Assembly (NCBI GenBank): GCA_029008095.1
Contig: JAQXJB010000052.1
Span: 124,001-188,000, forward strand
Origin: Clostridiales bacterium
GTDB lineage: Bacteria; Bacillota; Clostridia; Oscillospirales; Oscillospiraceae
DNA length: 64,000 nucleotides
Reading direction: 5' to 3'
Shown here: positions 9,270-17,552 of the stretch, in pieces
Layout: each line of letters begins with the position of its first letter
Numbering within the stretch: the stretch's first letter is position 1
Position numbers and translations under genes: made by a program
The notes under the pieces: model-generated
Told to the model about the DNA's origin: nothing
The model's input: only the letters and a program-made list of their open reading frames with translations
Database searches by the model: none

Positions 9270-9770
9270 TTATTCCTCGGACTTCTCTTCCTCGCAGGCA
9301 CAGCAGCACTCAGTCTCTGGCTTTGCCTCCTCGCATTCCGGAGCCTCAGTTTTCTCTTCCGAGGCCTTTTCGCTTATCTCGGCAGATGCGACGATATCAT
9401 CGTCCACTACCTCGTACTCGCTGAAATCCTCACCGGGATTTTCCGCTTTCAGTGCTTCGATCTCGGCCTTCTTGGCCGCGATCATCGCCATAGCGTCATC
9501 TACCTTGGCGCAGGCATCCTTCATCGGCTCATGGGGATCGACCTTGAAATACTCATAATATAACTTGCCTATCTCCTGATAAGCCTTTCTGATTTCTTCC
9601 TTCTGAGCCAGAATATCAGCGTTAAGCTTACCTATCTTAGCCAGCTCCTTTGTCTTTTCAGCAGCCTCCCTGGTCTTCTCGGCAGCAACCTTGGCCAACC
9701 CTGCTGCTTTACCTGCGATAACCTCGGCAGCCCCGCTCAGGCTCTTCTTAAAATCATCAAATTTAGCCAT
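9270..9770 (-). CDS. Acidic coiled-coil protein of unknown function with Cys-rich tail
   Basis: 166 aa, no recognised family. Residues 1-50 form an Ala/Lys/Glu-rich amphipathic helix with LEA-like repeats (VAAEKTREAAEKTKELAKIG). A second helical part holds IRKAYQEIGKLYYEYFKVDP and AMIAAKKAEIEALKAENPGE. The last 50 residues are very acidic and include the cluster TECCCACEEE, a possible metal or redox site. There is no signal peptide or membrane segment. A strong AAAGGAGG ribosome-binding site lies before the ATG. It follows lgt by 15 nt and probably shares its transcript. The IRKAYQEIGKLYYE block resembles small clostridial proteins annotated only as hypothetical. Confidence 0.75.
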   Translation of the reverse strand: MAKFDDFKKSLSGAAEVIAGKAAGLAKVAAEKTREAAEKTKELAKIGKLNADILAQKEEIRKAYQEIGKLYYEYFKVDPHEPMKDACAKVDDAMAMIAAKKAEIEALKAENPGEDFSEYEVVDDDIVASAEISEKASEEKTEAPECEEAKPETECCCACEEEKSEE

Positions 9771-9785
9771 AATATTTTCCTCCTT

Positions 9786-10841
9786 TTATATCTCGTCGTC
9801 CAAAGACACATCTTCGGATAGCTTAACGTCCACGGGCTCTACAACGGGAGCCTCTGAGGCGTCATCGTCAGTATCATCAAGAGTGCTGCCCTTCTTCAGG
9901 AGCTCCAGAGCAGAGGCAAAATCCTCATCATAGACCTCCGCATCGTCACTCTCAAATGCAGCGGCAGCGGCTTCGGCGGCAGCGGCTTCCATCGCGGCTT
10001 TCTTATCGCGGTTGACCCACATATCCTCCGGTTCGGGGTTGCGGGACAGGCGGACAAAGAGCACGGCTCCAAGACCTCCTATAACACAGAGCAGAGCCAC
10101 AAGCTGGGAAACGCGCAGATTGCTGCCGAAAAGGTAAAGGCTGTCGGTACGCAGGCTTTCAATGAAAAATCTGCCCAGACCGTACCAGGCTAAGTACAGC
10201 AGGAACACCTCGCCGTCAAACTTGCGCTTCTTGGAATAGAAGTGCAGAATGACAAAACCGATGATATTCCACAGGCTCTCATACAGAAAGCAGGGGTGAT
10301 AATAAAACGTTCCCCATTCGTTGGTAAGACCCATGCGCCAGGCAACGGCTGTTTTCTCGCCGTATGCCTCACGGTTGACGAAATTGCCCCAGCGGCCTAT
10401 TGCCTGGCCGATCAGGAGTCCAAGTCCTCCCACATCCATAATTGCGCCGAGCTTTACCTTCTTCCACTTGGAGAAAATGAAAACACCAATCACGGCGCCG
10501 ATCACGCCGCCGTAAATGGCAAGGCCGCCCTCCCATATTTTGAAAACATCTATCGGATTATCCTTATAATCCGCCCAGCTGAATATTACATAGTATGCTC
10601 TCGCGCCGATTATCGCCAAAGGCACCGCGCAGATAAGCATATCGATGATATTGTCCTCGGTAAGGCCAAACTGATTGGAACGCTTTATCGCGTAAAACAC
10701 CGCAAGCAGGAAACCCACAGCGATTATGATGCCGTACCAATGCAGTTGAAAACCGAATATCTCAAAATAGGGCTTGAAATCAAGCTTGAAATTCTCTCCC
10801 AGAATGGGAAAAGTGATAGTCGCCTCTTGCAAAGCTGTCAC
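9786..10841 (-). CDS. lgt: Prolipoprotein diacylglyceryl transferase Lgt with acidic C-terminal extension
   Basis: 351 aa. This membrane enzyme moves diacylglycerol from phosphatidylglycerol to the lipobox Cys of prelipoproteins. Family blocks are LHWYGIIIAVGFL, GRWGNFVNREAYG (the signature, with the essential Arg region), YYHPCFLYESLWN and YGLGRFFIESLRTDS. Seven hydrophobic helices end near residue 265. The last ~85 residues form an unusual cytoplasmic tail, Ala-rich and then strongly acidic (ending VSLDDEI), that ordinary Lgt lacks. The start is uncertain: GTG at 10841 sits too close to AAAAGGA, and TTG at 10832 is an alternative. It lies 8 nt after the M16 gene. Confidence 0.94.
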   Translation of the reverse strand: MTALQEATITFPILGENFKLDFKPYFEIFGFQLHWYGIIIAVGFLLAVFYAIKRSNQFGLTEDNIIDMLICAVPLAIIGARAYYVIFSWADYKDNPIDVFKIWEGGLAIYGGVIGAVIGVFIFSKWKKVKLGAIMDVGGLGLLIGQAIGRWGNFVNREAYGEKTAVAWRMGLTNEWGTFYYHPCFLYESLWNIIGFVILHFYSKKRKFDGEVFLLYLAWYGLGRFFIESLRTDSLYLFGSNLRVSQLVALLCVIGGLGAVLFVRLSRNPEPEDMWVNRDKKAAMEAAAAEAAAAAFESDDAEVYDEDFASALELLKKGSTLDDTDDDASEAPVVEPVDVKLSEDVSLDDEI

Positions 10842-10849
10842 ATCCTTTT

Positions 10850-12127
10850 CTATTTATCTTCGATTGGCCGCACAACCGACATCGCCAACCGCTCAATAGC
10901 AAAATATTCCCGCAGAAACGCTCTGCAATCCTCTATCTCAACGCTCAGAAGTATATCCTTGGCTTCAAAAGAGGAATAACCGTGGAAAAACGCTTCCGCC
11001 TCATTATGACATATATTTTCCACAGAATCAAGAGAGCGAATGGTAGAACCCAGCATTGCTTTTTTCAGACGCTCGAACAGCTTCTCTCCCTCGCCCTCGG
11101 CCAGCTTCGCGGCGGCCTCGGTCACCCGGTCCATAACCGCGTATGGAGCCTTGCTCTCGCCGCCGGCAGCCATGAAAGCTCCGCCCGGAAAATCAGCCGT
11201 GCCGCAGTAGAAGGAGCGGTTTATAAGGCCCTCCCTATACATCCGCGCATACAGCTCAGAGGATTCGCCCATGAGCATCTCGCAGGCAAGCTCACCCGTA
11301 AGAAGCTGCTTCAGAAACAGTCTGCCGTCCGCCTCATAGGGCAGCTTCGCGCCGAACATAAACAGCGGCATTGCCACAGCCATTTTCTCCTCAAGGCGTA
11401 CCTTGCCGGGCATGGGGCCTTCAGCCTCGCCATAGTCCCGCTCAGGCACCTCCGCCCCCATAGTTCTGACGTTATCCAGAACAATCCTCTTCACCGTTTC
11501 AGGGTCGGCATTGCCGGAAACACAGAGCACCATATTGGCCGGGTTATAGAACGCCTTATGGCAGGCATAGAGCACCTCGGGAGTTATCTCCGCTATGCTC
11601 TCCACCGTTCCGGCAATGGAATCCCGCACAGGATGACTTGTATAGAGGGCACGCATGAGATTCTGGCGCACGCGGCGCCCCGGGCTGTCCTCACCCATCC
11701 TTATCTCCTGGGCAATGATTCCCTGCTCTTTAGCCACGCTTTCCGCCGTAAAATACGGCGTCATTACAAATCGGAGCAGCGTGGCCAGATTTTCCTCATA
11801 CTTATCGGTACAGCGGAAAAGGTATCCGGTCATGCCGTTGGCCGTGAAAGCATTGGGAGAAGCTCCGTTTTCTGAAAGGATCGTCAGGGCGTTGCTTCCG
11901 TCTGGCATATCGAACATCTTATGCTCAAGGAAGTGCGCTACCCCGGCGGGTGTATCGTGCCATTCGCCGTCCAGCTTGAAGCGGCGGTCACAGCCGCCGT
12001 AATTAACCGCGAAAAAGGCATAGGTGCGGCTGTAGTTCTTTTTTGGTACTACGAGGATGGTGAGGCCGTTATAGAGCTTTTCGTACCAGACCTCTTCTCC
12101 AACGCTCTTATATTCAATGCTCCGCAT
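10850..12127 (-). CDS. M16 family zinc metallopeptidase, YfmH-like (catalytic partner)
   Basis: 425 aa. It has the inverted zinc motif HFLEH (HxxEH), with the downstream glutamate region in the N-terminal M16 domain and an M16 C-terminal half after residue 200. Relatives are annotated as EF-P 5-aminopentanol modification-associated protein YfmH or processing peptidases. The partner gene next to it lacks HxxEH, the usual arrangement of an active and an inactive M16 half that assemble as a heterodimer. Its ATG overlaps the partner's stop by one base (TGATG). The exact substrate is not known from sequence. Confidence 0.88.
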   Translation of the reverse strand: MRSIEYKSVGEEVWYEKLYNGLTILVVPKKNYSRTYAFFAVNYGGCDRRFKLDGEWHDTPAGVAHFLEHKMFDMPDGSNALTILSENGASPNAFTANGMTGYLFRCTDKYEENLATLLRFVMTPYFTAESVAKEQGIIAQEIRMGEDSPGRRVRQNLMRALYTSHPVRDSIAGTVESIAEITPEVLYACHKAFYNPANMVLCVSGNADPETVKRIVLDNVRTMGAEVPERDYGEAEGPMPGKVRLEEKMAVAMPLFMFGAKLPYEADGRLFLKQLLTGELACEMLMGESSELYARMYREGLINRSFYCGTADFPGGAFMAAGGESKAPYAVMDRVTEAAAKLAEGEGEKLFERLKKAMLGSTIRSLDSVENICHNEAEAFFHGYSSFEAKDILLSVEIEDCRAFLREYFAIERLAMSVVRPIEDK

Positions 12128-13410
12128 CAGACAGTCTCCCCCCTGTTTTTAAGGAAATAAACCGTATCAAGCTCCACGCTTCCGGCTATCTCGATAACAT
12201 CCTCGATGGTCACCAGCTCAACAAGAGCGGCATATTCATCCAGGTCACATTTAAGCCCCTTAATCTCCTGCCCGAGATAGAAATCGTCCATAGTGTCGGC
12301 GCTGTCGTTATAGGAGCGCAGGGACGCGGCCACATAGCTCTTGGCCGACTCAAATTCCTTCTGACTTATATCTCCGTTGCGGCAGGCGTCCAACTGGGCA
12401 AGTATCTCCGCCAGCGCCTCGTCGTATTTGGCGGGATCGATGCCGGAGGAAACGGTCATTATTCCCTTATGCGCATCGATGGACGAGGACGCATAGTAGC
12501 AAAGAGATAGCTTTTCGCGCACATTGGTAAAGAGCTTTGAGGTAACTCCGCCGCCGTATATGGTGTTGAAAACAGTCATGGCGGCGTAATTGGGAAGATA
12601 CATAACCTTGCCCATTCTGAAGCCGATGGCAAGATTGCCCTGGGAAACATCCATTTCCTCTGTGACATACTTCGGCTCTGCCGCATTCGTGCGAACCTCG
12701 ATGCCGGTTTCGCAAAAAACATCGCTTCTGGGCAGCGTGGCAAAGGCTTCCCGCACCGCCAGCTCAACGCGGCCTGGCTCGGCGCTGCCGCAGTAAAACA
12801 TGAATATTTCAGACTCGGCAAGGGATTCTTTGTAATACTTGGTTAGGGTGACATAATTAATCTTCTCCGCAGTCTCAATGGTACCGTAGGCGTACGTGCC
12901 GTAATTCTCCCCTGCGCACATTATCTCGCGCAGGCGGCCGGAAGCGTAGATTCGCTTGTCGTTCACTCGGGAACGAATCTCATCGCAGAGGTTTTCCTTT
13001 TCCGAGTTAACGTATTCGGCTCTGAGCAGGCCATCCCTTGTAGCCGGGTCAAGAAGCAGCTCCGCTACCAGGGCGATCGTCTTTTCAAGCGTTTTTTCCC
13101 CACCGGGAAGATATTTTCCGTCTACGAAGGACGAGCAGAAGCCGGTACAGAGTATCTCGCCCCGCTGGCGAACTATGGGCTCCACAATCGCGCCGTAGAG
13201 CTCATCCAAAGCCGTGGAAAGGCTCTCCATATCCGGATAGCTCCGACAGCCTCTTTTGAGAACCTGAGGAATGATTGAATCCCTGGCAGCGTTTTCAGCG
13301 CAAAGCTGGCGCTTGAGAGACACGCTGAAGTAGCCGGTTTTAAACTTATTCGTCTGCAGGCAGAGGAGCGTTACGCCGGGCATTACGGTCTTTCTCGTGA
13401 TTTTTTCCAA
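12127..13410 (-). CDS. M16 family peptidase-like protein, YfmF-like (non-catalytic partner)
   Basis: 427 aa from a TTG start with AAAAGGAG 9 nt upstream. The M16 fold is evident from LKRGCRSYPDMESLSTALDE, AIGFRMGKVMYLPNYAAMTV and LCYYASSSIDAHKGIM, but the zinc motif HxxEH is absent where it should lie, near residue 50. It is probably the structural partner of the following YfmH-like peptidase. It is the first gene of the operon that goes on through lgt. A promoter and a 7-bp hairpin leader precede it. Confidence 0.87.
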   Translation of the reverse strand: MEKITRKTVMPGVTLLCLQTNKFKTGYFSVSLKRQLCAENAARDSIIPQVLKRGCRSYPDMESLSTALDELYGAIVEPIVRQRGEILCTGFCSSFVDGKYLPGGEKTLEKTIALVAELLLDPATRDGLLRAEYVNSEKENLCDEIRSRVNDKRIYASGRLREIMCAGENYGTYAYGTIETAEKINYVTLTKYYKESLAESEIFMFYCGSAEPGRVELAVREAFATLPRSDVFCETGIEVRTNAAEPKYVTEEMDVSQGNLAIGFRMGKVMYLPNYAAMTVFNTIYGGGVTSKLFTNVREKLSLCYYASSSIDAHKGIMTVSSGIDPAKYDEALAEILAQLDACRNGDISQKEFESAKSYVAASLRSYNDSADTMDDFYLGQEIKGLKCDLDEYAALVELVTIEDVIEIAGSVELDTVYFLKNRGETV

Positions 13411-13481
13411 GTTCGCCGTCTCCTTTTTGTTCTGCTTAGGCAGCGTAAGTCCAGCTCGCTGCCTGCAAATATTTATAGATT

Positions 13482-13510
13482 ATTGTACCACATTCGCATT
13501 GCTTTCACAA
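13482..13510 (-). promoter_or_regulatory. Putative sigma-A promoter of the M16-lgt operon
   Basis: TTGTGA, 17 nt, TACAAT on the minus strand, about 70 nt before the YfmF-like TTG start. The 12 bases ending in the -10 (ATGTGGTACAAT) are identical to those of the rplS promoter at 50655. The leader contains GGCAGCG / CGCTGCC as a small hairpin. Confidence 0.65.
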
Positions 13511-13648
13511 TAGAATACAGGCTGATTTATTTTAAACTATTTGTGAATTGACGCGCTGTATATTCTCCCTCCCTCTCGGAAAAATTATACTATTGTTGAC
13601 CGTTTCAAAGTGTAAAGGAAAATTTCTTTACATTTTTCAAAAAAGCTA

Positions 13649-13677
13649 TTGACAGGGGTACAAAAATATTGTAAACT
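13649..13677 (+). promoter_or_regulatory. Putative sigma-A promoter of ylxM-ffh operon
   Basis: TTGACA (13649-13654), 17-nt spacer, TAAACT (13672-13677). Consensus -35, good -10, about 50 nt upstream of the ylxM start. Confidence 0.75.
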
Positions 13678-13729
13678 CACCCAGGTAAGCAAAAATACTT
13701 TACACCAGTTCTGTCAGGAGGATGCTTCT

Positions 13730-14092
13730 ATGGAAAAAAATGTTCGTATGGCAATCCTCTTCGACTATTACGGGGCTATGCTCACCGAAAAGCAGAGGGA
13801 ATATTTCGACCTCTACTACGGCGAGAACCTTTCCCTCTCCGAAATTGCGGAGAATGACGGCATCAGCCGCCAGGGTGTGCGTGACGTTATAGTCCGCGCC
13901 GAGGCGATATTGGAGGACAGCGAGGAAAAGCTGGGCATGATACGCCAGCATCAGGAGCTTGAGGCCGGGCTGGCCGAGATAGAAACCTATCTTGCCGAGA
14001 TCGCTCAGTTGAACAGCACCCGTTTCAAAAACGGCAGACTGCTGGAGCTGTGCAACCTTATAGACGAGAAGCTTCAGCTTATGAAGGATTAA
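13730..14092 (+). CDS. ylxM: YlxM-family putative DNA-binding protein of the SRP operon
   Basis: 120 aa. A sigma-70 region-4-like helix-turn-helix (LTEKQREYFDLYYGENLSLS, then EIAENDGISRQGVRD) occupies residues 18-55, followed by a helical C-terminus. YlxM is conserved upstream of ffh in Firmicutes; in streptococci it modulates the SRP GTPase. The ATG at 13730 has AGGAGG 8 nt upstream. The frame is open further upstream, but that stretch contains the promoter. ffh follows after a 111-nt gap carrying an extragenic palindrome. Confidence 0.92.
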   Translation: MEKNVRMAILFDYYGAMLTEKQREYFDLYYGENLSLSEIAENDGISRQGVRDVIVRAEAILEDSEEKLGMIRQHQELEAGLAEIETYLAEIAQLNSTRFKNGRLLELCNLIDEKLQLMKD

Positions 14093-14203
14093 GACAGCGG
14101 CCCGCTTCTGTGCTTTTTCAGTGCCGCTGAAGACGTACGGGCGAAATCGCCCCCAATAAAACCGGCATGGGTTTGACTCCCGCCGTCTCAACGGAGGACA
14201 CTT
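14093..14203 (+). repeat. Extragenic palindrome copy A (T-arm-like hairpin) upstream of ffh
   Basis: Between ylxM and ffh. A hairpin GGGCGAAATCGCCC (14139-14152) is followed by an A-rich linker and then the palindrome from GGCATGGG to CCGTC at 14164-14187, which mimics a tRNA T-arm (GGGTTTGACTCCC). The same architecture occurs at 35066-35117 and, more worn, at 40841-40872. The ends GACAGCGG (near 14093) and CCGCCGTC can pair with one mismatch. It is not a complete tRNA. It ends 6 nt before the ffh Shine-Dalgarno. Confidence 0.7.
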
Positions 14204-15559
14204 ATGGCATTTGAAAGTTTATCGGAAAAGCTGTCCGCCACATTTAAAAAGCTGCGAGGCAAGGGACGCCTCAACGAAGCCGACATCAAGGAAGCAATGC
14301 GCGACGTCCGCCTTGCTCTGCTGGAGGCTGACGTCAGCTACAAGGTTGTAAAGGACTTCATAGCACGCGTAAGCGAGCGCGCCGTGGGCGCGGACGTTCT
14401 CGAAAGTCTTACCCCCGCGCAGATGGTCATCAAGATTGTCAACGAAGAGCTTACCGCTACAATGGGCAGCGATAACGCCAAGCTGAATATATCTTCCAAG
14501 TCCCCCACCGTGGTAATGCTGGTGGGACTGCAGGGCGCCGGTAAGACCACCAACGGCGCCAAGCTGGCCTCTTACATGAAAAAGAACGGCAAGCGTCCTC
14601 TGCTGGCTGCCTGCGATATTTACCGTCCCGCCGCTATCAAGCAGTTGGAGACCGTGGGTGCGCAGGTGGAGGTTCCTGTCTTCCAGATGGGTACCGAGAA
14701 CCCCGTAAAAATTGCGAAGGCTGCCGTTGAACACGCAAAAAAGCACGGCAACGACATAGTCTTTCTCGATACAGCGGGACGTCTGCACATCGATGAGACT
14801 CTTATGGACGAGCTCAAAAACATCAAGGCCGAGGTCGAGCCGGACGAGGTAATGCTCGTTATTGACGCGATGACCGGTCAGGATGCGGTAAACGTGGCCA
14901 AGGCCTTTGACGAAGCGCTCGGCATCACCGGCATCTTCCTGACCAAGCTGGATGGCGACGCCCGAGGAGGTGCGGCGCTCTCTGTAAGAGCGGTTACCGG
15001 CAAGCCCATCAAGTTCGCCGGCATCGGCGAAAAGCTGGACGGCATTGAGCCCTTCCACCCCGACAGAATGGCCTCCCGTATTCTCGGCATGGGCGATATC
15101 CTCACCCTTATTGAAAAGGCCGAGCAGAGCTTCGACGAAAAGAAGGCCGCCGAGCTTACAGAAAAGCTCCTTAAAAACAAGTTCACTCTGGCTGATTTTT
15201 ACGACCAGTTAGTTTCCCTTAAATCTATGGGTTCTCTTTCCGACATTGCGGGCATGCTCCCCGGCGTTGACGCAAAGGCGCTGAGCGGTGCATCCATTGA
15301 CGAGAAGGCAATGGCCCGCACAGAGGCCATCATTCTTTCGATGACTCCCTACGAAAGAGACAACCCCGAGGTGCTCAACAGCAGCCGCAAAAAGCGCATT
15401 GCAGCCGGCAGCGGCACTCAGGTTGTGGACATAAACCGCCTGCTTAAGCAGTTTTCCGCCATGCAGGCCATGATGAAGCAGATGAGCGGCAAAAACGCCA
15501 AAAAGCTCATGCGCGGCATGGGCAAAAAGGGCAGGGGCATGAATCCCTTCGGCTTCTGA
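14204..15559 (+). CDS. ffh: Signal recognition particle protein Ffh (SRP54)
   Basis: 451 aa GTPase that binds signal sequences and 4.5S/6S RNA and targets nascent chains to FtsY and Sec. N domain residues 1-90. G domain with GLQGAGKTT (G1), DTAGRLH, TKLDGDARGG and the IGEKLDG block. Methionine-rich M domain to the C-terminus (MQAMMKQMSG, GMGKKGRGMNPFGF). CGGAGG precedes the ATG. It is the second gene of the operon that leads into rpsP. Confidence 0.97.
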   Translation: MAFESLSEKLSATFKKLRGKGRLNEADIKEAMRDVRLALLEADVSYKVVKDFIARVSERAVGADVLESLTPAQMVIKIVNEELTATMGSDNAKLNISSKSPTVVMLVGLQGAGKTTNGAKLASYMKKNGKRPLLAACDIYRPAAIKQLETVGAQVEVPVFQMGTENPVKIAKAAVEHAKKHGNDIVFLDTAGRLHIDETLMDELKNIKAEVEPDEVMLVIDAMTGQDAVNVAKAFDEALGITGIFLTKLDGDARGGAALSVRAVTGKPIKFAGIGEKLDGIEPFHPDRMASRILGMGDILTLIEKAEQSFDEKKAAELTEKLLKNKFTLADFYDQLVSLKSMGSLSDIAGMLPGVDAKALSGASIDEKAMARTEAIILSMTPYERDNPEVLNSSRKKRIAAGSGTQVVDINRLLKQFSAMQAMMKQMSGKNAKKLMRGMGKKGRGMNPFGF

Positions 15560-15625
15560 TTTCGTTTGGTCAATGTGAAAAACATTTTCCATATATAAAC
15601 ACATAATTGTTGGAGGTGAAGTGAA

Positions 15626-15865
15626 ATGGTTAAGATCAGACTTCGCAGAATGGGTGCAAAGAAGAACCCCTTTTACAGAATAGTTGTTGCTGATTCTCGT
15701 TTTCCCCGTGACGGCAGATGCATCGAGGAGCTCGGCACCTACGATCCTATGGCCGAGCCCACTCAGGTCAAGGTAAACAAGGAGCGCGCTCTCGAGTGGA
15801 TCAAGAACGGCGCTCAGCCCACCGATACCGTTAAGACTCTGCTGAAGAAGGAAGGCGTTCTGTAA
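15626..15865 (+). CDS. rpsP: 30S ribosomal protein S16
   Basis: 79 aa. The N-terminus [20 protein letters not shown] and the block [15 protein letters not shown] are diagnostic of S16, an assembly protein of the 30S body. GGAGGTGA precedes the ATG. The 66-nt gap after ffh shows no clear terminator, so it likely belongs to the same transcript. Confidence 0.97.
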   Translation: MVKIRLRRMGAKKNPFYRIVVADSRFPRDGRCIEELGTYDPMAEPTQVKVNKERALEWIKNGAQPTDTVKTLLKKEGVL

Positions 15866-15900
15866 CGCAAGTTAGTTGAGCGAAAGGATCGGTCGTTACA

Positions 15901-16131
15901 ATGAAAGAGCTTTTACTTTACATTGCCCGCAATCTTGTCGACAATCCCGACGAGGTTACTGTGACCGAGCGCGAAGAGGGCAGCGAGACTGTTCTTGAGC
16001 TCCGAGTTGCAGAGGGCGACATGGGTAAGGTCATCGGCCGTCAGGGACGTATCGCCAAGGAGATACGCGTATTGGTCAAGTCCCTTGCCCAGCGCAGCGG
16101 CAAAAGGGTTTCGGTTGAAATTGTTGACTGA
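15901..16131 (+). CDS. khpA: KH-domain RNA-binding protein KhpA (YlqC)
   Basis: 76 aa, a single KH domain with the GxxG loop as GRQG in MGKVIGRQGRIAKEIRVLVK. KhpA forms a complex with KhpB (Jag) and binds RNA; in streptococci it affects division and elongation. It sits between rpsP and rimM as usual in Firmicutes. The AAAGGATCG before the ATG is a modest ribosome-binding site. Confidence 0.94.
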   Translation: MKELLLYIARNLVDNPDEVTVTEREEGSETVLELRVAEGDMGKVIGRQGRIAKEIRVLVKSLAQRSGKRVSVEIVD

Positions 16132-16143
16132 CACTCGTAAAAA

Positions 16144-16178
16144 CGGGGAGTTGCTTACGGCATCTCCCCTTTTGTTTT
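16144..16178 (+). terminator. Terminator-like hairpin between khpA and rimM
   Basis: GGGGAG (16145-16150) pairs with CTCCCC across a 14-nt loop, followed by TTTTGTTTT. Because rimM and trmD follow directly with no obvious promoter, it may act as a partial terminator that lowers rimM-trmD relative to rpsP. Confidence 0.65.
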
Positions 16179-16200
16179 GCGGCCCACACAGGAGGACAAC

Positions 16201-16695
16201 ATGGAAAAGAAACAGTTTCTTGAATCCGGCAAGATAGTGAACACCCACGGCATCAAGGGCGAGGTAAAAATACAGCCCTGGTGCGATTCCCCCGAGTTTC
16301 TCAAGAAATTCAAGACCCTTTATATCGGTTCCGAGGCTTATAAGGTCATTTCTGCCCGAGTGCATAAGGACTGCGTGATAGTCCTTTTTGACGGCATCAA
16401 TGACGTAAACGAGGCAATGCGCCTGAAAAACAAAGTAGTCTCCATAAACCGCAGCGACGCAAAGCTTCCCAAGGGAAAATGGTTCATTCAGGACATAATA
16501 GGTTTGCCCGTTTTTGACGAAAAGCGCGGCGAGATAGGCACTCTCAGGGAAGTTCTGGATATGCCCGCGGGTGACCTCTATGTTGTCGCCGGCCATGACG
16601 GCGGGGAACACATGATACCCGGCGTACCCGAGTTCGTCAAGGATATAGACCCCGAGGCAGGCCGCATCACCGTAGCTTTGATCGAAGGAATGTAA
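16201..16695 (+). CDS. rimM: 16S rRNA maturation protein RimM
   Basis: 164 aa. It assists 30S head assembly by binding S19. N-terminal RimM barrel (LESGKIVNTHGIKGEVKIQP) and C-terminal PRC-barrel (FIQDIIGLPVFDEKRGEIGT, then PGVPEFVKDID). The start at 16201 has AGGAGG 6 nt upstream; an earlier ATG at 16177 lies within the preceding leader. It is 3 nt from trmD. Confidence 0.95.
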   Translation: MEKKQFLESGKIVNTHGIKGEVKIQPWCDSPEFLKKFKTLYIGSEAYKVISARVHKDCVIVLFDGINDVNEAMRLKNKVVSINRSDAKLPKGKWFIQDIIGLPVFDEKRGEIGTLREVLDMPAGDLYVVAGHDGGEHMIPGVPEFVKDIDPEAGRITVALIEGM

Positions 16696-16698
16696 GCC

Positions 16699-17454
16699 AT
16701 GATAGCTTTGACTATAGATATAATGACCCTCTTCCCCGACACCGTTTCAGCCGTGCTGCAGGACAGCATTATTGGCAAGGCTCAGTCCAACGGTATCGTA
16801 AGGATAAACTGCCACCAGATACGTGATTTCACCACCAACAAGCAGAAGCAGGTGGACGATTATCCCTACGGCGGCGGCATGGGCATGGTCATGCAGGTGC
16901 AGCCCCTTTACGATTGCTGGAAGCATATCTGTGAGGAAGCTGGGGAACGCCTGCACACGATATATATGAGCCCTCAGGGTAAGGTTTTCCGTCAGGAGGA
17001 CGCAAAGCGGCTGAAGCGCGAATTTGAGCGTTTTATCATCGTCTGCGGCCACTACGAGGGCGTGGACGAGCGATTCATCGAGCAGTGCGTGGATGAGGAG
17101 ATTTCCATAGGTGATTTCGTGCTCACCGGCGGCGAGATACCCGCAATGGCTGTGGCCGACGCGGTATGCCGCCTTGTTCCCGGCGTACTTGCCGACGAGG
17201 ACTGCTTTACAGACGAGAGCCATTGGAACGGTCTGCTGGAATATCCCCAATACTCCCGTCCGCCTGTATGGAACGGTTCGGAGGTGCCGGAGGTACTGCG
17301 CTCCGGGCACCACGCCAACATCGCCAAATGGCGGCGCAAACAGGCCATCAGGCGTACCCTGCTCAAGCGTCCGGACATGCTTGAAAAGGCTGAACTTGAT
17401 AAGAATGATTTAAAGCTGCTGAAGGAAATCAAGCAGGACCTTGGGAATCTCTGA
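16699..17454 (+). CDS. trmD: tRNA (guanine37-N1)-methyltransferase TrmD
   Basis: 251 aa SPOUT methyltransferase that makes m1G37 and prevents +1 frameshifting. Visible are the AdoMet trefoil-knot segments IVCGHYEGVDERFIEQCVDE and EISIGDFVLTGGEIPAM, PYGGGMGMVMQVQPL, and a C-terminal tRNA-binding domain. It is the last gene of the plus-strand operon. rplS, which normally follows, is absent here and lies 33 kb away on the other strand. Confidence 0.97.
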   Translation: MIALTIDIMTLFPDTVSAVLQDSIIGKAQSNGIVRINCHQIRDFTTNKQKQVDDYPYGGGMGMVMQVQPLYDCWKHICEEAGERLHTIYMSPQGKVFRQEDAKRLKREFERFIIVCGHYEGVDERFIEQCVDEEISIGDFVLTGGEIPAMAVADAVCRLVPGVLADEDCFTDESHWNGLLEYPQYSRPPVWNGSEVPEVLRSGHHANIAKWRRKQAIRRTLLKRPDMLEKAELDKNDLKLLKEIKQDLGNL

Positions 17455-17512
17455 TTAAATACGTCTGCGGCATCTTGCTGATTGAGTCAGAGCTTCTCTG
17501 GAAATATAAGAA

Positions 17513-17549
17513 ACAGGGCTGCGGCAATTTTGTTTTGCCGCAGCCCTGT
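17513..17549. terminator. Bidirectional terminator between trmD and the clpE-like gene
   Basis: Perfect 15-bp inverted repeat (ACAGGGCTGCGGCAA and its complement) with a 7-nt loop, flanked by TATTTA on the plus side and TTTCTTATA on the minus side. It lies between two convergent stop codons. Confidence 0.85.
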
Positions 17550-17552
17550 TAT

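Larger units (their letters stand above)
13411..13729. other. Divergent regulatory gap between M16 operon and ylxM-ffh operon
   Basis: 319 nt without a gene. It holds the two divergent promoters and the M16 leader hairpin. An inverted repeat TGTAAAG...CTTTACA lies at about 13612-13634, just upstream of the ylxM -35, and a further copy of CTTTACA lies in the ylxM leader near 13697. No small ORF with a ribosome-binding site was seen. Confidence 0.6.

Noticed and set aside
14093..14203. SRP (4.5S/6S) RNA or tmRNA in front of ffh
   Set aside because: The 3' part resembles a tRNA T-arm, but neither the SRP RNA tetraloop domain nor a tmRNA tag frame is present; related palindromes occur elsewhere.
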